Of a stretch of DNA of 64,000 bases, positions 53,902 to 63,413 are shown in pieces (positions within the stretch are counted from its first letter, which is position 1; each line of letters begins with the position of its first letter). Below the pieces are notes generated by a model. It made no database searches. It saw nothing but the letters and a program-made list of their open reading frames with translations, and was not told the DNA's origin. This DNA is from 13-2-20CM-66-19 sp963760225. Its GTDB lineage: Bacteria; Pseudomonadota; Gammaproteobacteria; Steroidobacterales; Steroidobacteraceae. The stretch lies in the NCBI GenBank assembly GCA_963760225.1, contig CAVXCD010000003.1, positions 558,001 through 622,000 on the forward strand, read 5' to 3'. The position numbers and the translations under genes are program-made.

Positions 53902-55670
53902 TGTCCGGCCGTCAGCGCCTGGAAGTCGGCACGCTCGCGCAACGAATTCACGTCCGGGTCCTGCCGGATCCAGGCGAAGTTTGCGTACCCCACGGCAATC
54001 GCCTGGCGCAGCGTATCGACGGCGCGCTCGGGCTCGCCAAGCTGCGCATACAGGCAGGTGATGTTGTACAGCATCACCGGATCGCCGGGGCTCTGCTCGA
54101 GCGCCTGGGTGCCTTCCCGCATGGCTTCATCCTTGCGGTTCACATCGGCGAGATTGATCGCGTGGATGACGCGTGCCCGCGCGTCATCCGGGTTCTGCAG
54201 CAAGTGGTTAGGGAACCGCTCCAGCAGCTGGCTGCGCGTGAGATCCGCCTCCTCCTGCCGCCCCAGCCGCCGGCAGGTCATCTGCAGGTCCTGATAAGCG
54301 GACAGGAAGCTGGGTTTGAGCTCGATGACGCGCCGGTAGAGTGCGTAGGCCTGCTCGAATTCGCCGCTTGTGAAATGAATCCGCCCGAGCGTCCAGTGCG
54401 CGATGAAGTCGTCCGGGTCGAGCTCGATGGCCTTGCGGCTCGCGGCGCTCGCCTCCTCGAACTTGCCCGAGATGAAGTACGACAGGCCCATCGCGGTGTA
54501 GGCCTCCGCGAGGTTGTTGTCGTACATCAGCGCCTTGAAGCTGAGCTCTTGCGCCCGATCGCGGTACTTCTCCTCGCGCGCGAACAACCAGTACATCTGC
54601 CCGTAAGCGCTCGAGCAGCCGGCGTACGCCGCGGCGTAGCGCGGATCGAGCTCGATCGCTTTCTCGAAGAGCTGAATCGCGCGGTCCACGCTGCGCTTGG
54701 TCAGGCGATATAGGTAATCCTGGCCGCGCAGGTAAAGATCGTAGGCCTGAGCGTTGACCGTCTGCCGCTTGGTCAGCGAGAGCTTTTCGGAGAACGACAG
54801 CTTGAGCTTGAGCGCTTCCACGATCTGCTGCGCCACCTGCTCCTGGATATCGAAGATGTCGTCGAGCTTGCCCTTGTAGGTATGCCCCCAGAGCTGGCGG
54901 TTGGTTCCGACGTCCACCAGCTGCACCGTGATGCGCACCGAATCCTGGAAGCGGCGGACACTGCCGCCGACGATGTAGCGCGCGCCGAGCTCGTTGCCGA
55001 TCAGGCGGCTGTCCTGCTTGCGGTCCTTCAGCTGCATCGACGCCCAACGGGAGATCAGCTCGATCTCGCTCACGATCGAGAGCCGTGCGATCAGCTCCTC
55101 GGTGAGCCCGTTGCTGAAGTAGTCGGTGTCCTGGTCGGGGCTTATGTTGTCGAACGGGAGGACCGCCAGCGCACCGCGCTCGATAGTCGCTCCTGCCGGG
55201 GTGGGCGCGCTGAGAGGCACGGCACGGGTAGCCGCCGCGGTCTGCGGCGGCGGCGCGATGCTCACTCCGATCCGCTCGAGCGAGCGCAGGATCGCCTTCA
55301 GGCTCTGGTCGGAGTCGGCGGAATTGAAGCATTCGATGTGCTGGATGCCGGCCAGCTGGTACTTCAGGCTCGCGGGAATCTGCGTCGGCTCGAGGTGGAC
55401 CGGCAGAATGTGCCCCTTGCGCTCACTGACCAGCACCACCTCCTTGGCGACGTTATCGGAGTGCACCGCCGCCTCGGTGACCATCAGCATGAGCACCTTG
55501 GCGCTCTCCAGCGCATGAACGATCTGCTCGCCCCAGCGCGTAGCGCCGTCGATGCCGCTCGTGTCGAGCCACACGGACACGCCGGCCGTGCGCAGTTTGC
55601 CGATCAACTCGACAACGCGATCCTTGTCATTCCGCGAGTAACTTACGAAGACCTGGGCCGGCTCAGCCAC
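53898..55670 (-). CDS. TIR domain protein with FlgO/TolB-N-like domain and TPRs
   Basis: 590 residues from GTG 55670. Residues 1-120 are a TIR_2 domain (QVFVSYSRNDKDRVVELIGK, WLDTSGIDGATRWGEQI), with a Glu in NVAKEVVLVSER near the position of the TIR NADase glutamate. A Pro/Ala-rich hinge follows, then a FlgO/TolB-N-like domain (about 165-300; GALAVLPFDNISPDQDTDYF, LTEELIARLSIVSEIELISR) and about seven TPRs to residue 580. The same FlgO-TPR tail is often attached to adenylate cyclase or winged-helix domains; here TIR replaces them. It may be a signalling or abortive-infection-type effector, but no partner gene is adjacent. Its stop codon lies inside the purL stop (CTAG). Confidence 0.85.
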   Translation of the reverse strand: MAEPAQVFVSYSRNDKDRVVELIGKLRTAGVSVWLDTSGIDGATRWGEQIVHALESAKVLMLMVTEAAVHSDNVAKEVVLVSERKGHILPVHLEPTQIPASLKYQLAGIQHIECFNSADSDQSLKAILRSLERIGVSIAPPPQTAAATRAVPLSAPTPAGATIERGALAVLPFDNISPDQDTDYFSNGLTEELIARLSIVSEIELISRWASMQLKDRKQDSRLIGNELGARYIVGGSVRRFQDSVRITVQLVDVGTNRQLWGHTYKGKLDDIFDIQEQVAQQIVEALKLKLSFSEKLSLTKRQTVNAQAYDLYLRGQDYLYRLTKRSVDRAIQLFEKAIELDPRYAAAYAGCSSAYGQMYWLFAREEKYRDRAQELSFKALMYDNNLAEAYTAMGLSYFISGKFEEASAASRKAIELDPDDFIAHWTLGRIHFTSGEFEQAYALYRRVIELKPSFLSAYQDLQMTCRRLGRQEEADLTRSQLLERFPNHLLQNPDDARARVIHAINLADVNRKDEAMREGTQALEQSPGDPVMLYNITCLYAQLGEPERAVDTLRQAIAVGYANFAWIRQDPDVNSLRERADFQALTAGH

Positions 55671-55839
55671 TCTTGCTGCCTTCTACGGAAATTTGGGTCT
55701 GCGTGAGTTGTAATTCTCTCTTATTGGGGAGCGTACCACGAACCAAACGTTCAGAGGACTCCCGGCACGCGCGCCGCGCGCCGGCCCCTACAGCGGCTGG
55801 ATGCGGCTGTTGCGCAACGCGCGGCGCTTCGTCGGCTAG
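53902..55839. mobile_element. Candidate inserted segment carrying the TIR gene
   Basis: About 1.9 kb between two copies of the purL 3' end. If one repeat and this segment are removed, purL would be followed after 3 bp by the convergent DUF4145-like gene, an intact ancestral arrangement. No integrase, transposase, terminal inverted repeat or tRNA is present, so the mechanism (site-specific integration, or homologous recombination in purL with an illegitimate second joint) is open. The 108 bp before the TIR start is visibly more AT-rich than the surrounding genes. Confidence 0.55.
55779..55839 (+). repeat. purL 3'-end direct repeat, copy 2 (remnant)
   Basis: Second copy of the purL tail, encoding AGPYSGWMRLLRNARRFVG and a stop in the purL frame but without the upstream gene. 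Differences from copy 1 at repeat positions 9, 28 and 34 change Arg to Pro and Phe to Leu and leave one codon silent. Sequence before position 1 of the repeat and after the stop is unrelated to copy 1. Confidence 0.9.
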
Positions 55840-55842
55840 CGT

Positions 55843-56544
55843 TCAGCTCGCCGACACGAACGGCGCGACGTGGCTGCCGGTTTCATCGAGGAAGAAGCGC
55901 CGCACCATGATCGCCTGCTGCAGCTTGCCCTTGCGCACGTACGCTTCGTAGAGAAGATCCTTCGCCACCTCGAGCAGGATGCCCCCCTCGTAGCCGTCGA
56001 GCAGCGGCAGCCGTGCCTCGGGATCCGAGCCGAACAGCACGGTCCGCAGCTTGGCGAAGAGTTCCGGCGCGATGCCCGCCAGGTCGCGCACCGCGTTCAG
56101 CTCGTCGAACAACCGCAGCTTGCCGGCCTCACCGAGGTCGGCAAACATCGCCTGCGCGGTGCGCCGACACATGGAGGCGAAGGCGTTGAACGCTCCCTGC
56201 GAGAAGCAGGCGAGCGCCTCGCGGAACAGCAGCTCCACGTCCTCGGGGATGTAGGTGAAACTGAATTTCTCGCGTGCCCGCTCGATCTCGGTGAACTGCG
56301 GTGACAGCTCGATGCGCGTCGCGCCGTACACCCGTACCGTGAAACGCAGGAAGATCGGCATGTGGCAGGCATCGCACAGGTACACCAGGCCCACCTGCCG
56401 GGGACGGTAGAGCTGCAGGTCCTCGAAGCGCGGCACCGCGCTCGGGGTGATGTGCGCCACCGCCTGGCAGTGTGGACAGGTCACCACCAGGTTCTTCGCC
56501 AGGTCGTGATGCAGTTGGCTGCTTGCGTCGATGTACAGGGACAT
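55843..56544 (-). CDS. Zinc-ribbon protein with DUF4145-like domain
   Basis: 233 residues. N-terminal zinc ribbon (VVTCPHCQAVAHI and VYLCDACHMPI) and a helical C-terminal part with EALACFSQGAFNAFASMCRR and LFDELNAVRDLAGIAPELFA, the pattern of DUF4145 proteins. DUF4145 is found alone and on restriction and defence proteins; the function is unknown. It ends 3 bp after the second purL-tail copy, so it was probably the original convergent neighbour of purL. Confidence 0.8.
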   Translation of the reverse strand: MSLYIDASSQLHHDLAKNLVVTCPHCQAVAHITPSAVPRFEDLQLYRPRQVGLVYLCDACHMPIFLRFTVRVYGATRIELSPQFTEIERAREKFSFTYIPEDVELLFREALACFSQGAFNAFASMCRRTAQAMFADLGEAGKLRLFDELNAVRDLAGIAPELFAKLRTVLFGSDPEARLPLLDGYEGGILLEVAKDLLYEAYVRKGKLQQAIMVRRFFLDETGSHVAPFVSAS

Positions 56545-56682
56545 GGCCGCGGCTCATGTTGTTGTCTATGCCGCCTCGAGCCCCATGTTAACCGAAGCCT
56601 GCCGCGGGCGGGTCTGCGGCTTGCGCACCCCGGGCGCTGTCGCGCGCGCTGCGCGTTATGTCACACGGTGCGAGCTGCCATC

Positions 56683-59262
56683 TCATCGGGCGAACAGCTC
56701 CTTCATGCCGCCGGCGATCAGCACCGAGACGTCCACCAGTACCCGCGGCAGCGCGATGCCGCCGCGCGCGGCCAGGTAGCGCGCTTCCCAGGTCGGCTCG
56801 AACTTCGCCTTGTAGCGTCGCAGGCCGTCGAAGTTATAGAAGTGCTCGCCGTGATGGAAGATGAGGTTGCCGACGCGGTGCCAGGCGGGCGCGAGCGGAT
56901 GCGTTTCCAGCCCGGCGAGCGGCGCCATGCCGAGATTGAGCCAGCGGTAGCCCTCACGCCGTCCCCACAGCATCAGCTCGAGGAGCAGGTAGTCCATGGC
57001 GCCGCGCGGCGCGTCCGGGCCGAACCGCATGAGGTCCACTGACACCTCGGCGCGCGTCGCGGTGGTCCACAGATTGGCAAAGGCCGCGGGCACGCCGTCG
57101 GCGCGCACCAGCGCGAGCGGGAACTGCCGCAGGTAGTGCGCCGAGAACGCACCCACCGAGAAGCGCTTCTCGCCGGTTGACGTGGCGGAGAGCCAGGCGT
57201 CGGAGATGCGTTGCAGGGCCGGCAGCAACCGCGCCACGCCCTCCGGCGGGATCACCTCGAAGCTCGCGCCGTCGCGCTGGGCGCGCCGGTGCGACTGCCG
57301 CAGCTCGGCGCGCGCGGCTCCCTCGAGCGAGAAGTCGGCGAGCGGCACGCGTGCCTCTTCGCCGATCTTCAGTGCCGCGAGGCCGAGGTCCACGTACAGC
57401 CCGAGCCGCTCGGCGACGACCTGATAGAACACCGTCTGCGCGCCGTGCTGGTCGGACATCTCGCGCAGCCGCCACACCAGTTCCTCGGCACCTTGTTGAG
57501 AGCCGACCGGGTCGCCGAGCGCGATCCAGCTGTGGCGCGCGACCTGGTACATGACGAAGGCGTCGCCGGCGTCGCTGAACAGCAGGCGCTTGTCGCCGGT
57601 GAGCGCGGCATTGGCGAGCGTCAGGTCCGCGGCGGCGATCAGCGGGCGCACCCGCGCCAGCTCCGCGACACCGGCAACCGCGGGCTCGGGAGGCGCCGGG
57701 CGCAGCATGTTCAGCAGCACGTAGGCGGCGCCGAGCACCACCACGGCCAGCGAGGCGCGCAGCGCGCGCGGCGCGTTGCCGTCGAGCGCGAACGTCCACC
57801 ACAGCTCGGGGCTGTAGGCGACGTGACGCGAGGACACCGCGCCGATCCACAGCGCCATGGCGATCACGCCGACGATGCTCGCCAGCCACGCCGGGGTGAA
57901 ACGCTCCGCGAGGATGGCGGTGGGGCGGTAGAAGGCGCGGCGCCCGAGCACCAGCACTCCGAGCACCAGCAGCAGCAGGCTCGCCTCCTCGAAGTCCAGC
58001 CCCTTCAGCAGCGAGGCGAACACGCCCGCCACCAGCAGCCAGACGCAGATGTGGTAGGCGGCGCGCACCCGGCGGAACAGCGCGCGCGCCAGCACCAGCA
58101 GGCCCAGACCGACGATGCTGCCGGCGAGATGCGAAATCTCCAGCACCGCCAGCGGCAGAAACTGGTCGAGGAACGCCAGCCGCTCGTCGACCGCCGGGGT
58201 TGCGCCCGAGAACAGCAGCAGCGCACCGGCGAGGAAGGTGAGCGAGCCGGCGATCTGCGGCACCACCGGCGCGATGTACAGCGTGGCGAGCTCGTGTGCG
58301 CGCGCCAGCGCTGCACGCTGCGTGGCCAGCTCCTTCGAGGCGAACAGCAGCGTCGCGCACACCAGCGGTACCAGGTAGTACACCGCGCGGTAAGCGAGCA
58401 GCGAGCCGAGCAGCGCATCGGTGGGCACGCCGGGCAGGGTGAGCAGGATGACCGCCTCGAACACCCCGACGCCGCCGGGCACGTGACTCACGATGCCGGC
58501 GATCACCGCCGCGGCGTACACGCCGAGGAACGGAATGAAGGCGATGTGCGCCGCCGGCGGCAGCAACGACCACAGCACCGCCGAGGACAGCGACAGGTCC
58601 ATCACCGACAGCACGAGCTGCGCCAGGCCGATGCGCGTCCCCGGCGCACGCAGCGCCCAGCCGCGGATCTCGAGGGTGGCGCGCGCCAGGCACGCCCACA
58701 GCGCATAGGCGGCCACGGCCGCGAGCAGCAGCGCTCCGACCAGGATCGACCAGTTGTGATGCAGCCGCAGCACGCTCGCGGCGTGTCCCGGCGCGAGGAA
58801 CAGCGACACGCCCGACACGGTCGCCAGCCCGATGCCGAGCGACAGGCTGCAGAAGGCGGTGATGGTGGCGACGTCGATGGCGGTGACGCCGGCGGTGGCG
58901 TACAGGCGGAAGCGGATCGCGGCGCCGGTGAAGGCGGCGAAGCCGAGCGTGTGGCCGAACGAGTAGGCGATGAACGAAGTGAACAGGATGCGCGTGTAGG
59001 GGATGACGCGCCTCAGGTAGGCAAGCGCCAGCACCTCGTAGGTCGTGAGCAGCCAGTAGCTGGCGGCGGTGAAGCCGAGGGCGGCCAGCACCTGGCGGCG
59101 CGGGATGGCGTGCAGATGCGCAACCACGTTGCGAACGTGCAGGTGCGCGAGCTGGTGATGCAGCACCAGCGCGACGCCTGCGAACACCAGCAACGCGCCG
59201 AGCGGACCCGCCCAGCGCCACCACGTCGGCTGCTCGTCGGCGGAGGGTTGTGCCGCGCTCAT
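56683..59262 (-). CDS. mprF: Bifunctional lysylphosphatidylglycerol flippase/synthetase MprF
   Basis: 859 residues from ATG 59262. The N-terminal half has about 14 transmembrane helices including the flippase core (YSFGHTLGFAAFTGAAIRFR, VSHVPGGVGVFEAVILLTLP). The C-terminal cytosolic DUF2156/GNAT-like domain has LLFSDAGDAFVMYQVARHSW, ALGDPVG, DAPRGAMDYLLLEL, YRWLNLGMAPLAGL and a final FDGLRRYKAKFEPTWEARYL. MprF moves Lys or Ala from a charged tRNA onto phosphatidylglycerol and flips the lipid out, lowering surface negative charge and giving resistance to cationic peptides. The amino acid used is not predictable. It follows ettA by 20 bp. Confidence 0.93.
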   Translation of the reverse strand: MSAAQPSADEQPTWWRWAGPLGALLVFAGVALVLHHQLAHLHVRNVVAHLHAIPRRQVLAALGFTAASYWLLTTYEVLALAYLRRVIPYTRILFTSFIAYSFGHTLGFAAFTGAAIRFRLYATAGVTAIDVATITAFCSLSLGIGLATVSGVSLFLAPGHAASVLRLHHNWSILVGALLLAAVAAYALWACLARATLEIRGWALRAPGTRIGLAQLVLSVMDLSLSSAVLWSLLPPAAHIAFIPFLGVYAAAVIAGIVSHVPGGVGVFEAVILLTLPGVPTDALLGSLLAYRAVYYLVPLVCATLLFASKELATQRAALARAHELATLYIAPVVPQIAGSLTFLAGALLLFSGATPAVDERLAFLDQFLPLAVLEISHLAGSIVGLGLLVLARALFRRVRAAYHICVWLLVAGVFASLLKGLDFEEASLLLLVLGVLVLGRRAFYRPTAILAERFTPAWLASIVGVIAMALWIGAVSSRHVAYSPELWWTFALDGNAPRALRASLAVVVLGAAYVLLNMLRPAPPEPAVAGVAELARVRPLIAAADLTLANAALTGDKRLLFSDAGDAFVMYQVARHSWIALGDPVGSQQGAEELVWRLREMSDQHGAQTVFYQVVAERLGLYVDLGLAALKIGEEARVPLADFSLEGAARAELRQSHRRAQRDGASFEVIPPEGVARLLPALQRISDAWLSATSTGEKRFSVGAFSAHYLRQFPLALVRADGVPAAFANLWTTATRAEVSVDLMRFGPDAPRGAMDYLLLELMLWGRREGYRWLNLGMAPLAGLETHPLAPAWHRVGNLIFHHGEHFYNFDGLRRYKAKFEPTWEARYLAARGGIALPRVLVDVSVLIAGGMKELFAR

Positions 59263-59282
59263 CGGACCGGACAAGAGAGTGC

Positions 59283-60956
<1,674 letters not shown>

Positions 60957-60977
60957 GTATGGATTATCGTCGAGCGC

Positions 60978-61013
60978 GATGCCGATGGCGATGCCGACGG
61001 CGATGCCGATGGC
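60978..61013. repeat. Three tandem 12-bp repeats
   Basis: Three copies of GATGCCGATGGC (the middle copy has one change) lie between the divergent ettA and deacetylase genes, 22 bp upstream of the ettA start. An exact multiple of 3, it would stay in frame if translated. It may be a slippage tract in the ettA leader. Confidence 0.7.
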
Positions 61014-61108
61014 GCGCGGCGCGGCGCGCGCACCGTGCGGTGCGGGCCACTGTGTTACCCTCGCGGCCTTACGCGGGCGTTGCGCCCGGCGAGGAGCGTA
61101 CAACCCCC

Positions 61109-62041
61109 ATGAGCGTCGGCGTGATCGTGAGCGAACGCCTCGCGCTCTATGGCTTCGGCGACGGTCATCCGTTCGGGCCCGACCGGCTCGCCGCCTTCGT
61201 GCGCGAGTTCACCGCCCGCGGGCTCGACGCACGCGTGACCACGCTCGAGCCGCGCACCGCCAGCGACGAGGAGCTGCGCTCCTTCCACAGTGCTGCGTAC
61301 CTCGAGTTCGTCCGCGAACGCTCCACCAGCGGCACCGGGTTGTTGGATGCCGGCGATACCCCGGCTTTCCGTGGCGTCTACGAGGCGGCCGCCGGCGTGG
61401 TGGGCGCGACCCTGACCGCCATGGAGGCGATCATGCGCGGCGAGTGCCGGCGTGCCTTCGTGCCGATCGCCGGACTGCACCACGCGGCACGCAACCGCGC
61501 CGCCGGCTTCTGCGTATTCAACGACTGCGGCGTGGCGATCGAGCAATTGAAGCGCGCCGGGCTGAAGCATGTCGCCTATGTCGACATCGATGCGCATCAC
61601 GGCGACGGAGTGTTCTACGCCTTCGAGGAGGATGCGGCGGTGGTGTTCGCCGATCTGCACGAGGACGGGCGCTACCTCTACCCGGGCACCGGTGCGGCCG
61701 ATGAGATCGGCCGCGGTGCCGCGGCCGGCACCAAGCTCAACGTGCCGCTGCCGCCGGGGTCCGACCCGGAGGTGTTCGCGGCCGTCTGGCCGCGCGTGCT
61801 CGCGCACCTGGAGCGCTTTGCACCGGAATTCATCATCCTGCAGTGCGGCGCCGACAGTCTCGAGGGCGACCCCATCACCCACCTGCGCTTCACGCCCGAA
61901 GTGCACGGACGCGCGGCGCGCGAGCTCGGCGTGCTCGCCGACCGCCTGGGCCACGGCCGCGTGCTGGCGCTCGGCGGCGGCGGCTACAACCGCACCAATC
62001 TGGCCAATGCCTGGTCCGCGGTGGTGGAGAACCTGCTGTAA
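61109..62041 (+). CDS. Histone deacetylase family protein (AcuC/acetylpolyamine amidohydrolase type)
   Basis: 310 residues from ATG 61109. The zinc deacetylase site is clear: PIAGLHHAARNRAAGFCVFN (His-His pair), DIDAHHGDGV (Asp-x-His ligands), CGADSLEGDP (third ligand) and the catalytic Tyr region GGGGYN. Bacterial members remove acetyl groups from polyamines, acetyl-CoA synthetase or small molecules; which applies is unknown. Divergent from ettA and 91 bp before glyA. Confidence 0.92.
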   Translation: MSVGVIVSERLALYGFGDGHPFGPDRLAAFVREFTARGLDARVTTLEPRTASDEELRSFHSAAYLEFVRERSTSGTGLLDAGDTPAFRGVYEAAAGVVGATLTAMEAIMRGECRRAFVPIAGLHHAARNRAAGFCVFNDCGVAIEQLKRAGLKHVAYVDIDAHHGDGVFYAFEEDAAVVFADLHEDGRYLYPGTGAADEIGRGAAAGTKLNVPLPPGSDPEVFAAVWPRVLAHLERFAPEFIILQCGADSLEGDPITHLRFTPEVHGRAARELGVLADRLGHGRVLALGGGGYNRTNLANAWSAVVENLL

Positions 62042-62132
62042 CGGGGGGCGGTGCGCAAGACGCGCGATTTCCCGGGGACCCCGGTACAATTCGCCGCCCC
62101 CGCTTCGCAGCTCAATGCCACAGGCGCCGTGC

Positions 62133-63389
62133 ATGTTCCGCACCTCCATGACCATCGAAGGCTTCGATCCCGAGCTGGCGCGCGCGATCGCCGGCGAGCG
62201 GCGCCGCCAGGAGGAGCACGTCGAGCTGATTGCCTCGGAGAATTACGCCTCACCAAGGGTGCTGGAGGCGCAGGGCTCGGTGCTCACCAACAAGTACGCC
62301 GAAGGGTATCCGGGCAAGCGCTACTACGGCGGCTGCGAGTACGTGGACGTCGTCGAGCAGCTCGCCATCGACCGCGCCAAGCGGCTGTTCGGCGCCGACT
62401 TCGCCAACGTGCAGCCGCACTCGGGCTCGCAGGCGAACGCCGCCGCCTACCTGGCGCTGGTGCAACCGGGCGATCCGATCCTCGGCATGAGCCTCGACCA
62501 CGGCGGTCACCTGACGCACGGGGCGAAGGTCAACTTCTCCGGCAAGTACTTCCGTGCCACGCAGTACGGCATCCGTCCCGACACCGGCGAGATCGATTAT
62601 GCGCAGGTGCAGCGCCTTGCCGAGGAGCACCGGCCGAAGCTGATCATCGCCGGGTTCTCCGCCTACTCGCGCGTCATCGACTGGGGACGCTTTGCCGAGA
62701 TCGCACGCGGCGTGGGCGCGTACTTCGTGGTCGACATGGCGCACGTGGCGGGGCTGGTGGCTGCGGGCATCTATCCCAACCCGGTGCCGCACGCGGACAT
62801 CGTCACCACCACCACGCACAAGACACTGCGCGGGCCGCGTGGCGGCCTGATCCTGGCGCGCGCCAATGAGGAGATCGCCAGGAAGGTCAACTCGCTGGTG
62901 TTTCCGGGCACCCAGGGCGGACCGCTGATGCATGTCATCGCCGCCAAGGCGGTGGCGCTGCTCGAAGCGCTGCAGCCGGAGTTCCGCGACTACCAGCGTC
63001 AGGTGCTGGCGAATGCGCGTGCCATGGCCACGCGCCTCGGCACGCGCGGCTACCAGATCGTTTCCGGCGGCACCGACAATCACCTGTTCCTCATGAGCCT
63101 CGCCGACCGCAACATCACCGGCAAGGACGCCGATGCCGCCCTCGGCAAGGCCAACATCACGGTGAACAAGAACGCCGTGCCCAACGACCCGCGGCCGCCG
63201 ATGGTCACCAGCGGTCTGCGCATCGGTACGCCGGCTGCCACCACGCGCGGCTTCCGCGAGGCGCAAGTCGAGCAGGTGGCGGATTTCATCGCCGAGGTGC
63301 TCGACGCGGAGGGCGCCGCGGACGTGGTCGAGCGCGTGCGGCCGCAGGTGCTCGAGCTGTGCCGCCGCTTCCCCGTCTACGGTCCCTAG
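62133..63389 (+). CDS. glyA: Serine hydroxymethyltransferase
   Basis: 418 residues from ATG 62133 (an ATG five codons on is possible). PLP Lys in TTTTHKTLRGPRGG; other signatures are ELIASENYASPRVLEAQGS, NKYAEGYPGKRYYGG and VDMAHVAGLVAAG. It interconverts serine and glycine with tetrahydrofolate, feeding one-carbon metabolism, which purL and guaAB also draw on. TACAAT at 62085-62090 is a likely -10. Followed by nrdR, the common gammaproteobacterial and actinobacterial order. Confidence 0.97.
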   Translation: MFRTSMTIEGFDPELARAIAGERRRQEEHVELIASENYASPRVLEAQGSVLTNKYAEGYPGKRYYGGCEYVDVVEQLAIDRAKRLFGADFANVQPHSGSQANAAAYLALVQPGDPILGMSLDHGGHLTHGAKVNFSGKYFRATQYGIRPDTGEIDYAQVQRLAEEHRPKLIIAGFSAYSRVIDWGRFAEIARGVGAYFVVDMAHVAGLVAAGIYPNPVPHADIVTTTTHKTLRGPRGGLILARANEEIARKVNSLVFPGTQGGPLMHVIAAKAVALLEALQPEFRDYQRQVLANARAMATRLGTRGYQIVSGGTDNHLFLMSLADRNITGKDADAALGKANITVNKNAVPNDPRPPMVTSGLRIGTPAATTRGFREAQVEQVADFIAEVLDAEGAADVVERVRPQVLELCRRFPVYGP

Positions 63390-63413
63390 CCTAAGGCGAG
63401 GCTCGCGCGGCGC

